A stretch of DNA of 64,000 nucleotides from Streptococcus himalayensis (GTDB lineage: Bacteria; Bacillota; Bacilli; Lactobacillales; Streptococcaceae), in NCBI RefSeq assembly GCF_001708305.1, contig NZ_CP016953.1:406001-470000 (forward strand). Reading direction: 5' to 3'. Within the stretch, counting starts at the first letter, position 1. Every line of letters starts with the position of its first letter. Shown piece by piece: positions 27,712 through 36,608 of the stretch. The translations under genes and the position numbers were made by a program. The notes beneath the pieces were generated by a model that worked only from the letters and a program-made list of their open reading frames with translations, was not told the origin of the DNA and searched no databases.

Positions 27712-28590
27712 CTATTTAGGGAATTTCTTTGCCGTTTTCTTAAAGGTTTCGCGACGATTCTCAATCTCACTTAACATTTGCAAGTAATTTTCAAAACGAA
27801 AAGCTGCAATGGCTCCCTCTTCAACAGATGGCTTGACAGCACAAGCTGGCTCATGTGTATGGGTACACGTTCTGAATTTACAAGATTGACTGATTTTTTT
27901 GATTTCTGGGAAGCAAGTATTTAACTCCTCAGCCGTATCCACTTCGTAATCAAGGGAAGAAAATCCAGGGGTGTCCGCAATCTTACCACCATTGAGGTCA
28001 TACAGACTAACAGCCCGAGTTGTATGCCGTCCTCGACCTAAACTTTCAGAGATTTCCCCCGTTTCTAAAGCCAATTCTGGCGCAATCTGATTGAGCAAGG
28101 TTGATTTTCCAACTCCTGTTTGTCCCATGAACACTGTAATTTTGCCCGTCAACAGGGGCAAGAGGTCTGCAACGCTCTTTGCCACATCGTAGCCAACCGC
28201 TCGATACACCGCAAGCGTCTCAGTTAACTCATCTGGATGGGCCAACAAATCCGTCTTACTGATATAAACAATGGGATGAATGTTTTTATGCTCCAAAAGA
28301 ACCAAAAATCGATCCAACAGATTGGCATTGAAATCAGGCTCTTTAGCAGACATGATAACAACTGCCTGGTCGATATTAACAATCGGAGGTCGCACTAGGC
28401 TATTTTTACGCTCATAAATCTTCAAAATATACCCTTCTGACTGCTCCTCCGCTGAAAAATCCACTACATCTCCCACATAGGGAGTCTGCCCTTTCTTGCG
28501 AAAATTCCCACGCGCACGTGTCTGATACAGCTGACCATCGCTCTCAACATAGTAAAAACCAGCCAGAGCCTTCATAATTTTTCCTTGCAA
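27712..28590 (-). CDS. rsgA: Ribosome small subunit GTPase RsgA, 292 aa, TTG start
   Basis: Circularly permuted GTPase that assists late 30S maturation. OB domain up to residue 65; G4 YISKTDL; G1 [15 protein letters not shown]3 [10 protein letters not shown]-terminal zinc site with Cys and His residues in CFPEI...[14 protein letters not shown]. The start is a TTG at 28590 with AAGGAG upstream, matching homologues that begin MQGKI; an ATG five codons later is an alternative. Confidence 0.95.
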   Translation of the reverse strand: MQGKIMKALAGFYYVESDGQLYQTRARGNFRKKGQTPYVGDVVDFSAEEQSEGYILKIYERKNSLVRPPIVNIDQAVVIMSAKEPDFNANLLDRFLVLLEHKNIHPIVYISKTDLLAHPDELTETLAVYRAVGYDVAKSVADLLPLLTGKITVFMGQTGVGKSTLLNQIAPELALETGEISESLGRGRHTTRAVSLYDLNGGKIADTPGFSSLDYEVDTAEELNTCFPEIKKISQSCKFRTCTHTHEPACAVKPSVEEGAIAAFRFENYLQMLSEIENRRETFKKTAKKFPK

Positions 28591-29277
28591 ATCGTCTCCT
28601 TTATTGCGTTACTACTGTTTATTATATCAAATTTTCAAGGAAAATGGAGAGAAAATTTGTTTATCATCTGTAAAAATCAAGAACTACGAACCGCAAGCGA
28701 AAATCGCATTTCAATCCTAATCGACCACAGAGGAAAACCTAATGCAGTTCGCATCTGCTTTAACAGACATCATAAACTATCTAATTCTCTATAAAAAGCA
28801 AACTCTGACTAGGTTCCTCAATTGAGCATTGCGGAAGGTGAACGATAAAACTGGCGTAGCCTATGTCCTAAAAACTGCAAGTAGAACTAGAGGTCGGCAA
28901 GGTAACACTCATTTAATTTCAAAAATAGCTGTGCATACATAAAAATATTTTTGCTATGAAATGAAGTGGGTTAAATAAGTCAAATAGGATGCTTTTTTAG
29001 CAAATGAAAAGGACAGTGATAAAAAAGAGGTAGGAAACATCTGAGAAAATGCCAAAATCGCTACCTTTGATTTTCATTGAGTATGAGTTAACGACACCAG
29101 ATTTTGATTTTTGATAAGCATCCCATTACAAAAAGAGGTGGGAAACAACAGTTCCTACCTCCCTATTTTCCAATTAGACTGCTAAGAAAAGGAGTGCTAT
29201 GAACTCTCATTCGCCTAGAAATCAAGGCTCACAGCTCTCTCGCCTACACAAAAGTGATTTTTATCCTACTTTCGTTT
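28591..29277. repeat. 687-base gene-free region with dispersed repeat blocks
   Basis: Contains the block aaactctgactagg (about 28800-28814) and, further on, tgattttcattgagtatgag and ccagattttgatttttgataag (about 29070-29120). These are members of a second dispersed repeat (family B) also found at 32061-32090, 43021-43049, 43250-43277 and 55340-55390. No open frame has a supported start. Confidence 0.6.
29125..29162 (-). terminator. Terminator downstream of ksgA
   Basis: On the minus strand GAGGTAGGAA-loop-TTCCCACCTC is followed by TTTTTGTA. It lies about 115 bases past the ksgA stop codon. Confidence 0.7.
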
Positions 29278-30153
29278 CTAGCCTAGTCCTTCTTCTTTCA
29301 ACGCATCACTCAGGCGAGCAAAATCTGCCAAAGTAAGAGCCTCACCGCGTACTGATGGCTGTAAACCTGCTGACGCAATCGCTGCTTCCAACTTTTCTTT
29401 AACCCCATCTGCCTTTCCAAAATAACTGGTCAAGTTGTTCCACAAGGTCTTGCGGCGGTGAGTAAAGCTAGCCTTTGCCACCTTGAAAAAGAATTTTTCG
29501 TCCGTCACTGCGACCGCAGGCTCTGGACGTCTGGTCATTTTCAAAATCGCACTATCCACATTCGGTGCTGGTACAAAGACTGTACGCGGCACAATAAAGG
29601 CTACTTTAGCGGTCATATAATACTGCACCGCAATAGACAAGCTGCCATAAGCCTTGGTATTGGCCTCAGCAGAAATTCGATCCGCTACCTCACGTTGCAT
29701 CATCACGACAAATTCGCTAAATGGAATTCCACTTTCAATCAAATGCATCAAAATCGGAGTCGTGATGTAGTAAGGAAGATTGGCCACTACCTTAATCGGT
29801 AAATCAGGATTTTTAAACTGCTTGACATGCTCTGCCAAATCAGTCTTTAAAATATCCTGATTGACCACCGTCACATTGTCAAAATCACGCAGCGTATCCG
29901 CCAAAATCGGCACCAGTCGGTCATCAATTTCAAAAGCCATGACCTCCGCTGCCCGCTCTGCCAAAAATTCCGTCAAGGCTCCAATCCCTGGTCCAATCTC
30001 AATCACATTGACCGACTCATCAATCTCAGCCGTATCTACAATCTTCTGTAAAATATTTGTGTCCGTCAAAAAATTCTGACCAAAAGACTTCTTAAACGTA
30101 AAACCATGACGCTCCAAAATCGCGCGCGTCACACTATAATCTGCAATTCTCAT
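29278..30153 (-). CDS. ksgA: 16S rRNA dimethyladenosine transferase KsgA/RsmA, 291 aa
   Basis: Methylates A1518 and A1519 of 16S rRNA. Seen are [32 protein letters not shown] (SAM binding), [25 protein letters not shown] (NLPY catalytic motif) and [10 protein letters not shown]. The start [11 protein letters not shown] is the family start; the frame extends 22 codons further into a repeat region and is not used. A duplicated stem-loop block separates it from rnmV. Confidence 0.96.
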   Translation of the reverse strand: MRIADYSVTRAILERHGFTFKKSFGQNFLTDTNILQKIVDTAEIDESVNVIEIGPGIGALTEFLAERAAEVMAFEIDDRLVPILADTLRDFDNVTVVNQDILKTDLAEHVKQFKNPDLPIKVVANLPYYITTPILMHLIESGIPFSEFVVMMQREVADRISAEANTKAYGSLSIAVQYYMTAKVAFIVPRTVFVPAPNVDSAILKMTRRPEPAVAVTDEKFFFKVAKASFTHRRKTLWNNLTSYFGKADGVKEKLEAAIASAGLQPSVRGEALTLADFARLSDALKEEGLG

Positions 30154-30193
30154 ATAAGATACCAAGGGCGTAAAACGGACAAAGCCAAAATAG

Positions 30194-30475
30194 GAGTTTT
30201 TGTACGAAGATGCTGGCATCTACAAAAAAACTATCTTTTGGGCACAGGCCGTAGCCCGGGTTCAGTTCCTTTCTGTTTCTAAAAGTACATACAAACTAAA
30301 AATTGAAAAGCTACTACTTTCTCGACACTTTTAGCTCGTATTCAATTCCTTTCTTTAGATAGTAAGCCCATAAAGAGCGAGGCAATAGTAGGAGTTTTTG
30401 TACGGAGATGCTGGCATCTACAAAAAAACTATCTTTTTGGTACTGGCCGTAGCCCGGATTCAGTGTCCTGTTATT
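30194..30475. repeat. Tandem pair of ~80-bp direct repeats, each with a stem-loop
   Basis: Blocks at about 30194-30275 and 30386-30467 are nearly identical: aggagtttttgtacg[ag]agatgctggcatctac then aaaaaaactatctttt and ggccgtagcccgg. Each contains AGATGC/GCATCT arms continued by TTTTTGT/ACAAAAA, a bulged hairpin flanked by T and A runs. They lie between rnmV and ksgA and may terminate, attenuate or process the transcript. 30154-30520 has no gene. Confidence 0.65.
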
Positions 30476-30520
30476 TCTTTTATCTTTTTCTATTCCTGTA
30501 AAATAAAAGTTACCACTTTC

Positions 30521-31081
30521 TTACTCATACCCCTCCATAACCTTTTCTACTTCCGCCAAAGAAATGCCAAACATCTCAAGGCGTTTCAAAAGTTGCTTGC
30601 CATTGGTATAGCCAATACGGAGCTGTTGCCCAAGGTATTCCCTGCGCTTGCGACTATCTAAGCCTGCAAGAAAGCCGAAACGAATCAAGTCACTCCGTGT
30701 GATGTCAAAACGAGATTTTTCCTCCGCTACACCCAGCACCTGTGAGAGTGCCCGATCCAAATCCTCAAAAGCAGCATGTTCAATCCCGAGCGATCTTCCC
30801 TTGGTTTTAGAACTGGGAGCTGCCTCATCTCGATTTAAAAAAGCATGCTTGGCACTTGGAACAGCTGCCATGATGATCTTTCGAATCCGCTCCCCATTAA
30901 AGTCCGGATCTGTAAAAACAATCACCCCATGTAGATCATTCAAGCGCTTGATCCGCTCAAGATCCTCCTGCGAAATGGCCGACCCTCTTGTTTCATAGGT
31001 TTCTACTTCGTAAAACCGTTTGAGATTAGCCGTATCATCTCGACCTTCGACTACGATAATTTCTGCTATTTTCCGCTTCAT
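30521..31081 (-). CDS. rnmV: Ribonuclease M5, 186 aa
   Basis: TOPRIM nuclease maturing 5S rRNA. EIIVVEGRDDTANLKRFY carries the catalytic Glu, and GVIVFTDPDFNGERIRK the DxD metal site; FAGLDSRKRREYLGQQLRIGYTNGKQLLKRL is the C-terminal family region. One base separates it from tatD. Typical length. Confidence 0.95.
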   Translation of the reverse strand: MKRKIAEIIVVEGRDDTANLKRFYEVETYETRGSAISQEDLERIKRLNDLHGVIVFTDPDFNGERIRKIIMAAVPSAKHAFLNRDEAAPSSKTKGRSLGIEHAAFEDLDRALSQVLGVAEEKSRFDITRSDLIRFGFLAGLDSRKRREYLGQQLRIGYTNGKQLLKRLEMFGISLAEVEKVMEGYE

Positions 31082-31082
31082 A

Positions 31083-31859
31083 TCAGTCTTTTAACCCAAA
31101 CAGCTCTTGTGCATTAGCATAAGTCCTACTTGCGACTTCTTCCACAGACAAGCTACGGAGCTCTGCAATTTTCTCCACCACATAGCGGGTATAGGCTGTA
31201 CGATTTTCCTTCCCACGCTTGGGAACAGGAGCTAGATACGGTGCGTCTGTTTCCACTAAAATCTTATCAAGTGGTAAATGAAGGGCAGCTTCTTGGATGT
31301 CTAGGGCCTTCTTAAAGGTAACAACTCCTGAAAAAGAAATTGTCATCCCAAGCTCGATAAACCGCTCTGCCATTTCCAAAGAACCAGAGTAAGAATGCAT
31401 AATCCCACCACGAGGACCTACCCCCTCACTCTTGATGATGGCATAAGTATCCTCCAAAGCATCCCGAGTATGGACAACAAAGGGAAGGTCTACTTCTTTG
31501 GCTAAGACAATCTGCCGGCGGAACACCTGCTCCTGCACCTCTTTAGACGCTGTCATCCAATGGTAATCCAAGCCAATCTCACCCAGGGCAATGACTTTTT
31601 CATGAGTAAGACGCTCTCGCAAAAACTGCTCCACTTCATCCGTGTAACTGGCAGCTTCTGTCGGATGCCAACCAATGGTTGCATAGACCTGCTCATAGCG
31701 CTCTGCCAAGTCTAGGGCACGTTCAATCGTCGGCCGATCAAACCCCACTACATTCATTCGTGTCACACCCATTTCTTTGGCTAAGGCCAATTCTTCCTCA
31801 ATACGCCCTTCAAACTCTTCCACATTTAAGTGGGTATGGGTGTCAAAAATCTGAATCAT
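31083..31859 (-). CDS. tatD: TatD-family metal-dependent DNase, 258 aa
   Basis: Amidohydrolase-fold nuclease. Metal ligands appear in FDTHTHLNVEEF, IGEIGLDYHW, PFVVHTRDA, GIMHSYSGS and LVETDAPYLAP. Immediately upstream of rnmV on the same strand, a conserved pairing in Firmicutes. AGGAGA precedes the ATG. Confidence 0.95.
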   Translation of the reverse strand: MIQIFDTHTHLNVEEFEGRIEEELALAKEMGVTRMNVVGFDRPTIERALDLAERYEQVYATIGWHPTEAASYTDEVEQFLRERLTHEKVIALGEIGLDYHWMTASKEVQEQVFRRQIVLAKEVDLPFVVHTRDALEDTYAIIKSEGVGPRGGIMHSYSGSLEMAERFIELGMTISFSGVVTFKKALDIQEAALHLPLDKILVETDAPYLAPVPKRGKENRTAYTRYVVEKIAELRSLSVEEVASRTYANAQELFGLKD

Positions 31860-32070
31860 CTTTTTCTCCTATAATTTTGGTAGTTACCCAATCATATTCT
31901 TTCTTCTTTTTGCTATTTTCTGAGATCATGCGAGCACAATCTGCAACCGTCATTGTTAATCCTCGGTCGAAAAAATATCGTTTTAGGCTCACTTCTTTCG
32001 CGGTTTCTCTAAGATATAACTGATAGCAAATACTAACAAAATGATGATTTCGATGAACTAGTGATACTCT
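31843..32070 (-). pseudogene. Short open frame overlapping the tatD start, possible gene remnant
   Basis: In a different frame from tatD, about 75 codons are open: LVHRNHHFVSICYQLYL, then ETAKEVSLKRYFFDRGLTMT, VADCARMISENSKKKKEYD, and WVTTKIIGEKDDSDF. The only start codons are a GTG near residue 28 and later ATGs without good ribosome sites. It reads like real protein, but I do not recognise the family. It could be the 3' end of a lost gene; chance is not excluded. Confidence 0.3.
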
Positions 32071-32440
32071 ATCAAAATCACAATCTGACTAGGAGGCTGA
32101 GACAAAAGTGTCAAATCTTGCTTCTTTTATAGCTTTAACAGTTTGACGCATATCAATAGTCAGGGGAGTGACGATTGATACCTGAGCTTAGAAATTCGAA
32201 AGCGAGGATTATCTGGTTTTTAAAACGTTGATAAATCAACATTCTAGTAGAAGAGGCTAGCGAATATTTCGCTAGCTCTATTTCCAACCTTGCGGGGGGT
32301 GGGGCTAAACTAATCCAGACATAAAGAAGTGAGGTAAATCGATTTCTTCGAAATCACGATTGAGACCCACTCCCATTTCCAACCTTCAACAGTCCGCTGG
32401 ACTGTTGAAGCAAAGCAAGTTAGCAACGTCAGATTTTGAA
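32061..32440. repeat. Dispersed mosaic repeats (family B end, then copy A3)
   Basis: Starting with gatactctatcaaaatcac..tctgactagg (family B) and then ggaggctgagacaaaag, aacagtttgac, aaaacgttgataaatcaac, gctagcgaatatttcgctagc (a palindrome), tgcggggggtggg and a hairpin made of aaatcgatttcttcgaaat. The same blocks recur at copies A2, A4 and A5. No gene between tatD and rpmH. Confidence 0.6.
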
Positions 32441-32494
32441 TGTTGACGAGTATGAAACCCGCAAACTCATTTGTTCTATTATACCGTTTTTACG

Positions 32495-32533
32495 ACAAAA
32501 AAACCAACAGACTCGAGTTTCTGCTGGCTTTTT
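32495..32533 (-). terminator. Terminator of rpmH (bidirectional hairpin)
   Basis: On the minus strand AAAAAGCCAGCAGA-loop-TCTGTTGG is followed by TTTTTTTGTCG. It begins 10 bases past the rpmH stop codon. Confidence 0.85.
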
Positions 32534-32542
32534 ATCATTTTA

Positions 32543-32680
32543 TTATGCCACTGCAAGCACTTTGCGTCCTTTACGACGACGAGCTGCTAACACGCGACGG
32601 CCGTTTTTAGTTGACATACGGTTACGGAATCCGTGTTTACGTGCGCGACGGATTTTACTTGGTTGAAAAGTACGTTTCAC
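32543..32680 (-). CDS. rpmH: 50S ribosomal protein L34, 45 aa, GTG start
   Basis: The product reads [20 protein letters not shown], then [20 protein letters not shown] and VLAVA, the highly conserved basic L34. The start codon is GTG with GAGGAGG eight bases upstream. The usual streptococcal protein is 44 aa ending VLAA; this one has an extra residue. It has its own promoter and terminator. Confidence 0.97.
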   Translation of the reverse strand: MKRTFQPSKIRRARKHGFRNRMSTKNGRRVLAARRRKGRKVLAVA

Positions 32681-32753
32681 GATGAATACCTCCTCATAGA
32701 TTTTGTATTCGTTTAGCCGGCTAGTTTTGATCAGTTACTAAACATACCTAACT

Positions 32754-32782
32754 ATTCTATCTGATTCTTTGAGCTTTGTCAA
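32754..32782 (-). promoter_or_regulatory. rpmH promoter
   Basis: Minus-strand TTGACA (32782-32777), 17-base spacer and TAGAAT (32759-32754), directly after the carbonic anhydrase stop codon. A near-consensus sigma-A promoter. Confidence 0.8.
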
Positions 32783-32785
32783 TAG

Positions 32786-33298
32786 CTAGGCCTGTAATTT
32801 TTCAGCTTTCACTTCTGTCATGCGACCTGTATCCACATCATAGACCGCACCAGAGATGATAATATCCTCTGGAATCAAAGGAGATTGCCGCAACAAATTC
32901 ATATCCTCACGGACACTCTCTTCCACATCAGTAAAGGGCAAAAAGTCCTGATGAGATACATCCACGCCTAAAATTTCCTGCAAATCCGCTTGAAAAGCCT
33001 CATTGGTGAAGGTCTGAGCACCGCAATCCGTATGATGTAGCACCACAATTTCCCGAGTGCCTAATTGTTGCTGGGAAATGACCAGCGAGCGAATCATATC
33101 ATCGGTCACACGACCCCCAGCATTCCGCAAAATATGGGCATCTCCAAGTGCCAATCCCAAGGCTTGTGCTACGTGCAAACGTGAGTCCATACAAGTCACA
33201 ATCGCTACCCTGGTCTTTGGCTTCAAGGGCAAATGATAGGTCCCATGCAAATCCACATAAGCCTGATTGGCTTTCATAAACTGTTGAAAATAAGACAT
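32786..33298 (-). CDS. Beta-class carbonic anhydrase, 170 aa
   Basis: Interconverts CO2 and bicarbonate. Zinc ligands and active-site residues are in VTCMDSRL (Cys, Asp, Arg) and LHHTDCG (His, Cys), with ILRNAGGRV between. Start MSYFQQFMKAN with GAAAGGAG before it is used; eight upstream codons are ignored. Lies between rpmH and the AIM24-family gene. Length is that of the short streptococcal enzyme. Confidence 0.93.
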   Translation of the reverse strand: MSYFQQFMKANQAYVDLHGTYHLPLKPKTRVAIVTCMDSRLHVAQALGLALGDAHILRNAGGRVTDDMIRSLVISQQQLGTREIVVLHHTDCGAQTFTNEAFQADLQEILGVDVSHQDFLPFTDVEESVREDMNLLRQSPLIPEDIIISGAVYDVDTGRMTEVKAEKLQA

Positions 33299-33469
33299 GA
33301 AAACTCCTTTCGTGAAAATCACCTAAGTCTCTTTTCATACTAGACTATCATTTTAAACGATATTTGTCAGGCACGAAAACCCATTTCAAAAAAAGGCTCG
33401 GTTATTCCGAATTTTTTCGGCTGTTTAACAGAGAACATTTCGACTGCCGTCAAGTTACATGACCTTTTT

Positions 33470-34180
33470 CTATCCGTTCTTTGGCAATAAGTCACTCAAG
33501 ACATGGGCGAAGGTTTCGATATTCAAACTTTGTACATAAATATCACCTGTTCCTGTAAAGGTATTCACCACACCTTCACCTGTCCCCACGGATTGCCAAA
33601 AGCCTTTTTCTAGGTGAACATGATAGTCCAAATCACTGCTCCACGCTACGACATGGGCATTGTCAATGGTCATTTCTTGATCGTGAAGCTCTATTTTTTT
33701 AATGGAGCCAAAGGCATTCACCAAGAGCGTTCCTTCACCTTCAGTAGTCATGACGAAAAATCCGCCTTGTCCGCCAAAGAGGGCACGTCCTACCGACTGG
33801 CGTTTCATGGTGTAAAAGGCTGATCCATCTAAGGCTAAAAAGGCACCGTCATTCAGGCAATATTGCTTTTCACCAAGGTAGAGGGGCATGACCTGTCCTG
33901 GAAGATTGGGAGCAAGAGCCAAACGGCCGTCATCTGCGTCAGAAATAGCCTGTGTGATAAAGGTACTTTCGCCCGATACCATCGACCGACCAACAGCTTT
34001 GACAAGTTTTCCAAGTCCAGACCCCTTAGCATTGAGCTTGGTGCTTAATTGGACACTAGGGGTATGGTAAACCATGCTTCCACGCTGGATATAGGCTGAT
34101 TCTCCTCGTTCCAGTTCAATTTCCACCAAGGGAAACTGCATCGTGCTGTCTAGTTGAAATTTCATGCGATTATCTGCCAT
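33470..34180 (-). CDS. AIM24/TIGR00266-family protein, 236 aa
   Basis: The fold is all beta: MKFQLDSTMQFPLVEIELERG, MVYHTPSVQLSTKLN, GESTFITQAISD and, near the end, GEGVVNTFTGTGDIYVQSLN. Such proteins are widespread and of unknown biochemical function (AIM24 acts in yeast mitochondria). Cytoplasmic, with no signal peptide. AGGAGTCA precedes the ATG. 34181-34379 upstream holds no recognised feature. Confidence 0.85.
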   Translation of the reverse strand: MADNRMKFQLDSTMQFPLVEIELERGESAYIQRGSMVYHTPSVQLSTKLNAKGSGLGKLVKAVGRSMVSGESTFITQAISDADDGRLALAPNLPGQVMPLYLGEKQYCLNDGAFLALDGSAFYTMKRQSVGRALFGGQGGFFVMTTEGEGTLLVNAFGSIKKIELHDQEMTIDNAHVVAWSSDLDYHVHLEKGFWQSVGTGEGVVNTFTGTGDIYVQSLNIETFAHVLSDLLPKNG

Positions 34181-34379
34181 ATTCTGACTCCTTTATTGTT
34201 TGTTCGCTGTACGCGATTGAATACTTGCTATCTGAGCTAGCTTAGGGGAAATCAAGTGAGTTTTACTGCTTTATTAAGCTCTGCCCTTTTAAATTTGACC
34301 TTATTACCTGACATAGAAAAAATATATCTTTCTTGCTTGATTTTCATATATAAGCAGCGGACTTGTCTGTCTTCCCAGT

Positions 34380-35741
34380 CTAACCGAATACTTTCTTGAG
34401 CACTTCGCCAATGGTTGTCACGCCAATGACTTCGATTTCTTGAGGGATTTGTAAGCCTATAAGGGAATTTTTTGGAGCATAAAGCCTAGTAAAGCCCAGC
34501 TTAGCCGCTTCATTGATTCGTTGTTCAATGCGGTTGACACGGCGAATTTCACCAGTCAAGCCGATTTCACCGATAAAACATTCCTGGGGATTGGTTGGCT
34601 TATCCTTGTAGCTAGAAGCAATCGCAACCGCAACCGCCAAATCAATTGCCGGCTCATCTAACTTGACACCCCCAGCAGACTTGAGATAGGCGTCTTGGTT
34701 TTGGAGCAATAAACCAGCCCGTTTTTCCAAAACCGCCATGATGAGACTAGCCCGATTAAAATCAAGCCCTGTCGTCGTACGCTTGGCATTGCCAAACATG
34801 GTCGGTGTCACCAAGGCTTGGACTTCTGCTAAAATAGGACGCGTCCCTTCCATGGTCACGACAATACTGCTGCCAGTCGCTCCATCCAAGCGTTCTTCCA
34901 AAAAGACTTGACTGGGATTGAGCACCTCAACTAAGCCTGCTGACTGCATTTCAAAAATGCCGATTTCATTGGTAGAGCCAAAACGATTTTTGACAGCCCG
35001 CAAGATACGGAAGGTATGCTGACGCTCCCCCTCAAAATAGAGCACGGTATCCACCATGTGCTCTAGCATCCGAGGACCTGCAAGCGTGCCTTCCTTGGTC
35101 ACATGCCCCACAACAAAGGTCGCAATATTGTTGGTCTTTGCAATCTGCATCAGCTCCGCCGTCACTTCTCTGACCTGACTGACCGACCCTTGAACACTTG
35201 AAATCTCTGGGCTCATAATGGTCTGGATAGAGTCAATAATCAGAAAATCAGGCTGAATCTTCTCAATCTCTGTCCGAATACTCTGCATATTGGTCTCAGC
35301 ATAGAGATAAAATTCACTGTCAATATCTCCCAAACGCTCTGCTCGCAATTTAATCTGCTCTGCCGATTCCTCACCACTAACATACAGAACCGTCCCTTTT
35401 TGCGATAGCTGGGTTGATACTTGCAAAAGGAGAGTTGATTTCCCAATCCCTGGGTCCCCCCCTATCAGAACGAGGCTCCCTGGCACAACTCCTCCCCCCA
35501 AGACACGATTGAACTCCTCCATATCTGTCTTGGTACGGCTCACATGACTAGAGGTCACCTCCGCCAACTTCATCGGACGCGTCTTCTCACCTGTCAAGGA
35601 CACACGCGCATGCTTGACCTCTGCGACCTCGACTTCCTCGACAAAGGAAGACCAAGATCCACAGTTGGGACAGCGACCCAGATATTTAGGGGAATGATAC
35701 TCACAATTTTGGCAAATAAAGGTTGTCTTTTTCTTGGCCAT
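34380..35741 (-). CDS. radA: DNA repair and recombination protein RadA, 453 aa
   Basis: A hexameric helicase that extends recombination intermediates and supports natural transformation. Zinc finger CQNC...CPNC (residues 10-29), Walker [15 protein letters not shown], the RadA KNRFGS motif, and a C-terminal Lon-protease-like domain ([20 protein letters not shown]). It starts 2 bases after the dut stop. Nearly full identity to what I recall of the pneumococcal protein across long stretches. Confidence 0.97.
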   Translation of the reverse strand: MAKKKTTFICQNCEYHSPKYLGRCPNCGSWSSFVEEVEVAEVKHARVSLTGEKTRPMKLAEVTSSHVSRTKTDMEEFNRVLGGGVVPGSLVLIGGDPGIGKSTLLLQVSTQLSQKGTVLYVSGEESAEQIKLRAERLGDIDSEFYLYAETNMQSIRTEIEKIQPDFLIIDSIQTIMSPEISSVQGSVSQVREVTAELMQIAKTNNIATFVVGHVTKEGTLAGPRMLEHMVDTVLYFEGERQHTFRILRAVKNRFGSTNEIGIFEMQSAGLVEVLNPSQVFLEERLDGATGSSIVVTMEGTRPILAEVQALVTPTMFGNAKRTTTGLDFNRASLIMAVLEKRAGLLLQNQDAYLKSAGGVKLDEPAIDLAVAVAIASSYKDKPTNPQECFIGEIGLTGEIRRVNRIEQRINEAAKLGFTRLYAPKNSLIGLQIPQEIEVIGVTTIGEVLKKVFG

Positions 35742-35743
35742 GC

Positions 35744-36187
35744 TTAATTCCCCGTTGAGCCAAAGCCACCTGTACGTGTGCCAGTTGCTTCATCCCCATC
35801 TGCCAGCAAAAAAGGTGCAAATACCGCTTGGACAATCCGCTCACCAACTTCAAGCACCACAGTCCTATCCGTGATATTTTGCATTTGAGCAAAAATGTGA
35901 CCTTCATTGCCCGGATTTCCATAGTAATCCCCGTCAATCACACCGACCGAGTTAATCAAGACCAAGCCTTTCTTGCGAGGATTGGACGAACGGTCATAGA
36001 GATACAGAACTTCCCCAGCCTGCATATAGGCTTTCACACCTGTCGGCACCAGCTTAATCTCACCAGGGGCAATCTCCACACGCTCCGCCACTTTCAAGTC
36101 ATAACCTGCCGCATGGGCTGTTTCCCGCTTGGGCAGTAAGTTTTCATCTGTAAATTGCGATACCAATTCAAAACCACGTTGTTTCAT
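35744..36187 (-). CDS. dut: dUTP diphosphatase, 147 aa
   Basis: Trimeric dUTPase removing dUTP. Five motifs are visible: [42 protein letters not shown] and the C-terminal [11 protein letters not shown]. Starts [12 protein letters not shown] with AGGAGATAG before it. Probably co-transcribed with radA. Confidence 0.95.
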   Translation of the reverse strand: MKQRGFELVSQFTDENLLPKRETAHAAGYDLKVAERVEIAPGEIKLVPTGVKAYMQAGEVLYLYDRSSNPRKKGLVLINSVGVIDGDYYGNPGNEGHIFAQMQNITDRTVVLEVGERIVQAVFAPFLLADGDEATGTRTGGFGSTGN

Positions 36188-36274
36188 GTCTATCTCCTAT
36201 CTATTCTCATTCCTATTATACTATATATTCGGCAAAAAAGGAGTGAGAATCACATCACCACTCACTTCTCCAAA

Positions 36275-36372
36275 GCAAAATAAAGGGCTGGAAATTTCCA
36301 ACCCTCAATTAGGAGATTTATGATGAAAAAAGTTAGGATGTATCAAATAAAATTAGGAGGCTTTCATTTGAT
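36275..36372 (-). ncRNA. Cia-dependent small RNA (csRNA), copy 1
   Basis: About 98 nt on the minus strand. A TATACT -10 element lies at 36384-36379 and the CiaR-type direct repeat TTTCAG-N5-TTTAAG at 36411-36395. The RNA contains a 5' hairpin (ATCAAAT/ATTTGAT), an open CU-rich stretch with CCTCCTAATTTT and CATCATAAATCTCC that complements ribosome sites and start codons, and a 3' terminator hairpin (AGGGTTGGAAA/TTTCCAGCCCT, 36305-36284) followed by TTATTTT. This is the csRNA layout known in streptococci, where they repress translation by covering the Shine-Dalgarno. Confidence 0.85.
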
Positions 36373-36394
36373 AGATCTAGTATAAACTTTCTCT

Positions 36395-36411
36395 CTTAAA
36401 GAAACCTGAAA
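36395..36411 (-). promoter_or_regulatory. CiaR box of csRNA copy 1
   Basis: TTTCAG-GTTTC-TTTAAG, one mismatch from the CiaR consensus TTTAAG-N5-TTTAAG, 10 bases before the -10 element. Confidence 0.75.
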
Positions 36412-36452
36412 GTAGAAATCTATATTTTCATAACATTTCCATGACGCTATTA

Positions 36453-36550
36453 CAAAAAACAAAAGCCAGACATGTGCCCAGCTTTTGTTCGGAGATTATT
36501 ATGAAAAATTTAGGATGTTATCAAATAAAATTAGGAGGTTTTCATTTGAT
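36453..36550 (-). ncRNA. Cia-dependent small RNA (csRNA), copy 2
   Basis: Tandem paralogue of copy 1. -10 TATACT at 36562-36557. The 5' hairpin is ATCAAAT/ATTTGAT, the conserved open region carries CCTCCTAATTTT and TTTCATAATAATCTCCG, and the terminator AAAAGCTGGGC-ACAT-GTCTGGCTTTT ends in GTTTTTT (36486-36452). The two RNAs share their central part but differ in terminator stems, as is usual for csRNA families. Confidence 0.85.
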
Positions 36551-36572
36551 GAGTCTAGTATAACCATCTTTC

Positions 36573-36589
36573 CTTAAAGAAATCTGAAA
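36573..36589 (-). promoter_or_regulatory. CiaR box of csRNA copy 2
   Basis: TTTCAG-ATTTC-TTTAAG, the same half-sites and spacing as the copy 1 box, immediately downstream of the LPXTG gene stop codon. Confidence 0.75.
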
Positions 36590-36608
36590 ATATCCTCTTT
36601 TTTTCAAT

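Noticed and set aside
28585..28794. Plus-strand 69-codon ORF upstream of rsgA
   Set aside because: It starts within the rsgA ribosome-site region on the other strand, has no ribosome site of its own and runs into repeat sequence.
36323..36563. Two plus-strand 20-codon ORFs (MKKVRMYQIKLGGFHLIDLV at 36323-36385 and MKNLGCYQIKLGGFHLMSLV at 36501-36563), each with a good GGAG site, like duplicated signalling peptides
   Set aside because: They are the complement of the csRNA loops. The apparent ribosome sites and ATGs are mirror images of the anti-Shine-Dalgarno and anti-start sequence. Minus-strand promoters, CiaR boxes and terminators explain the conservation better.
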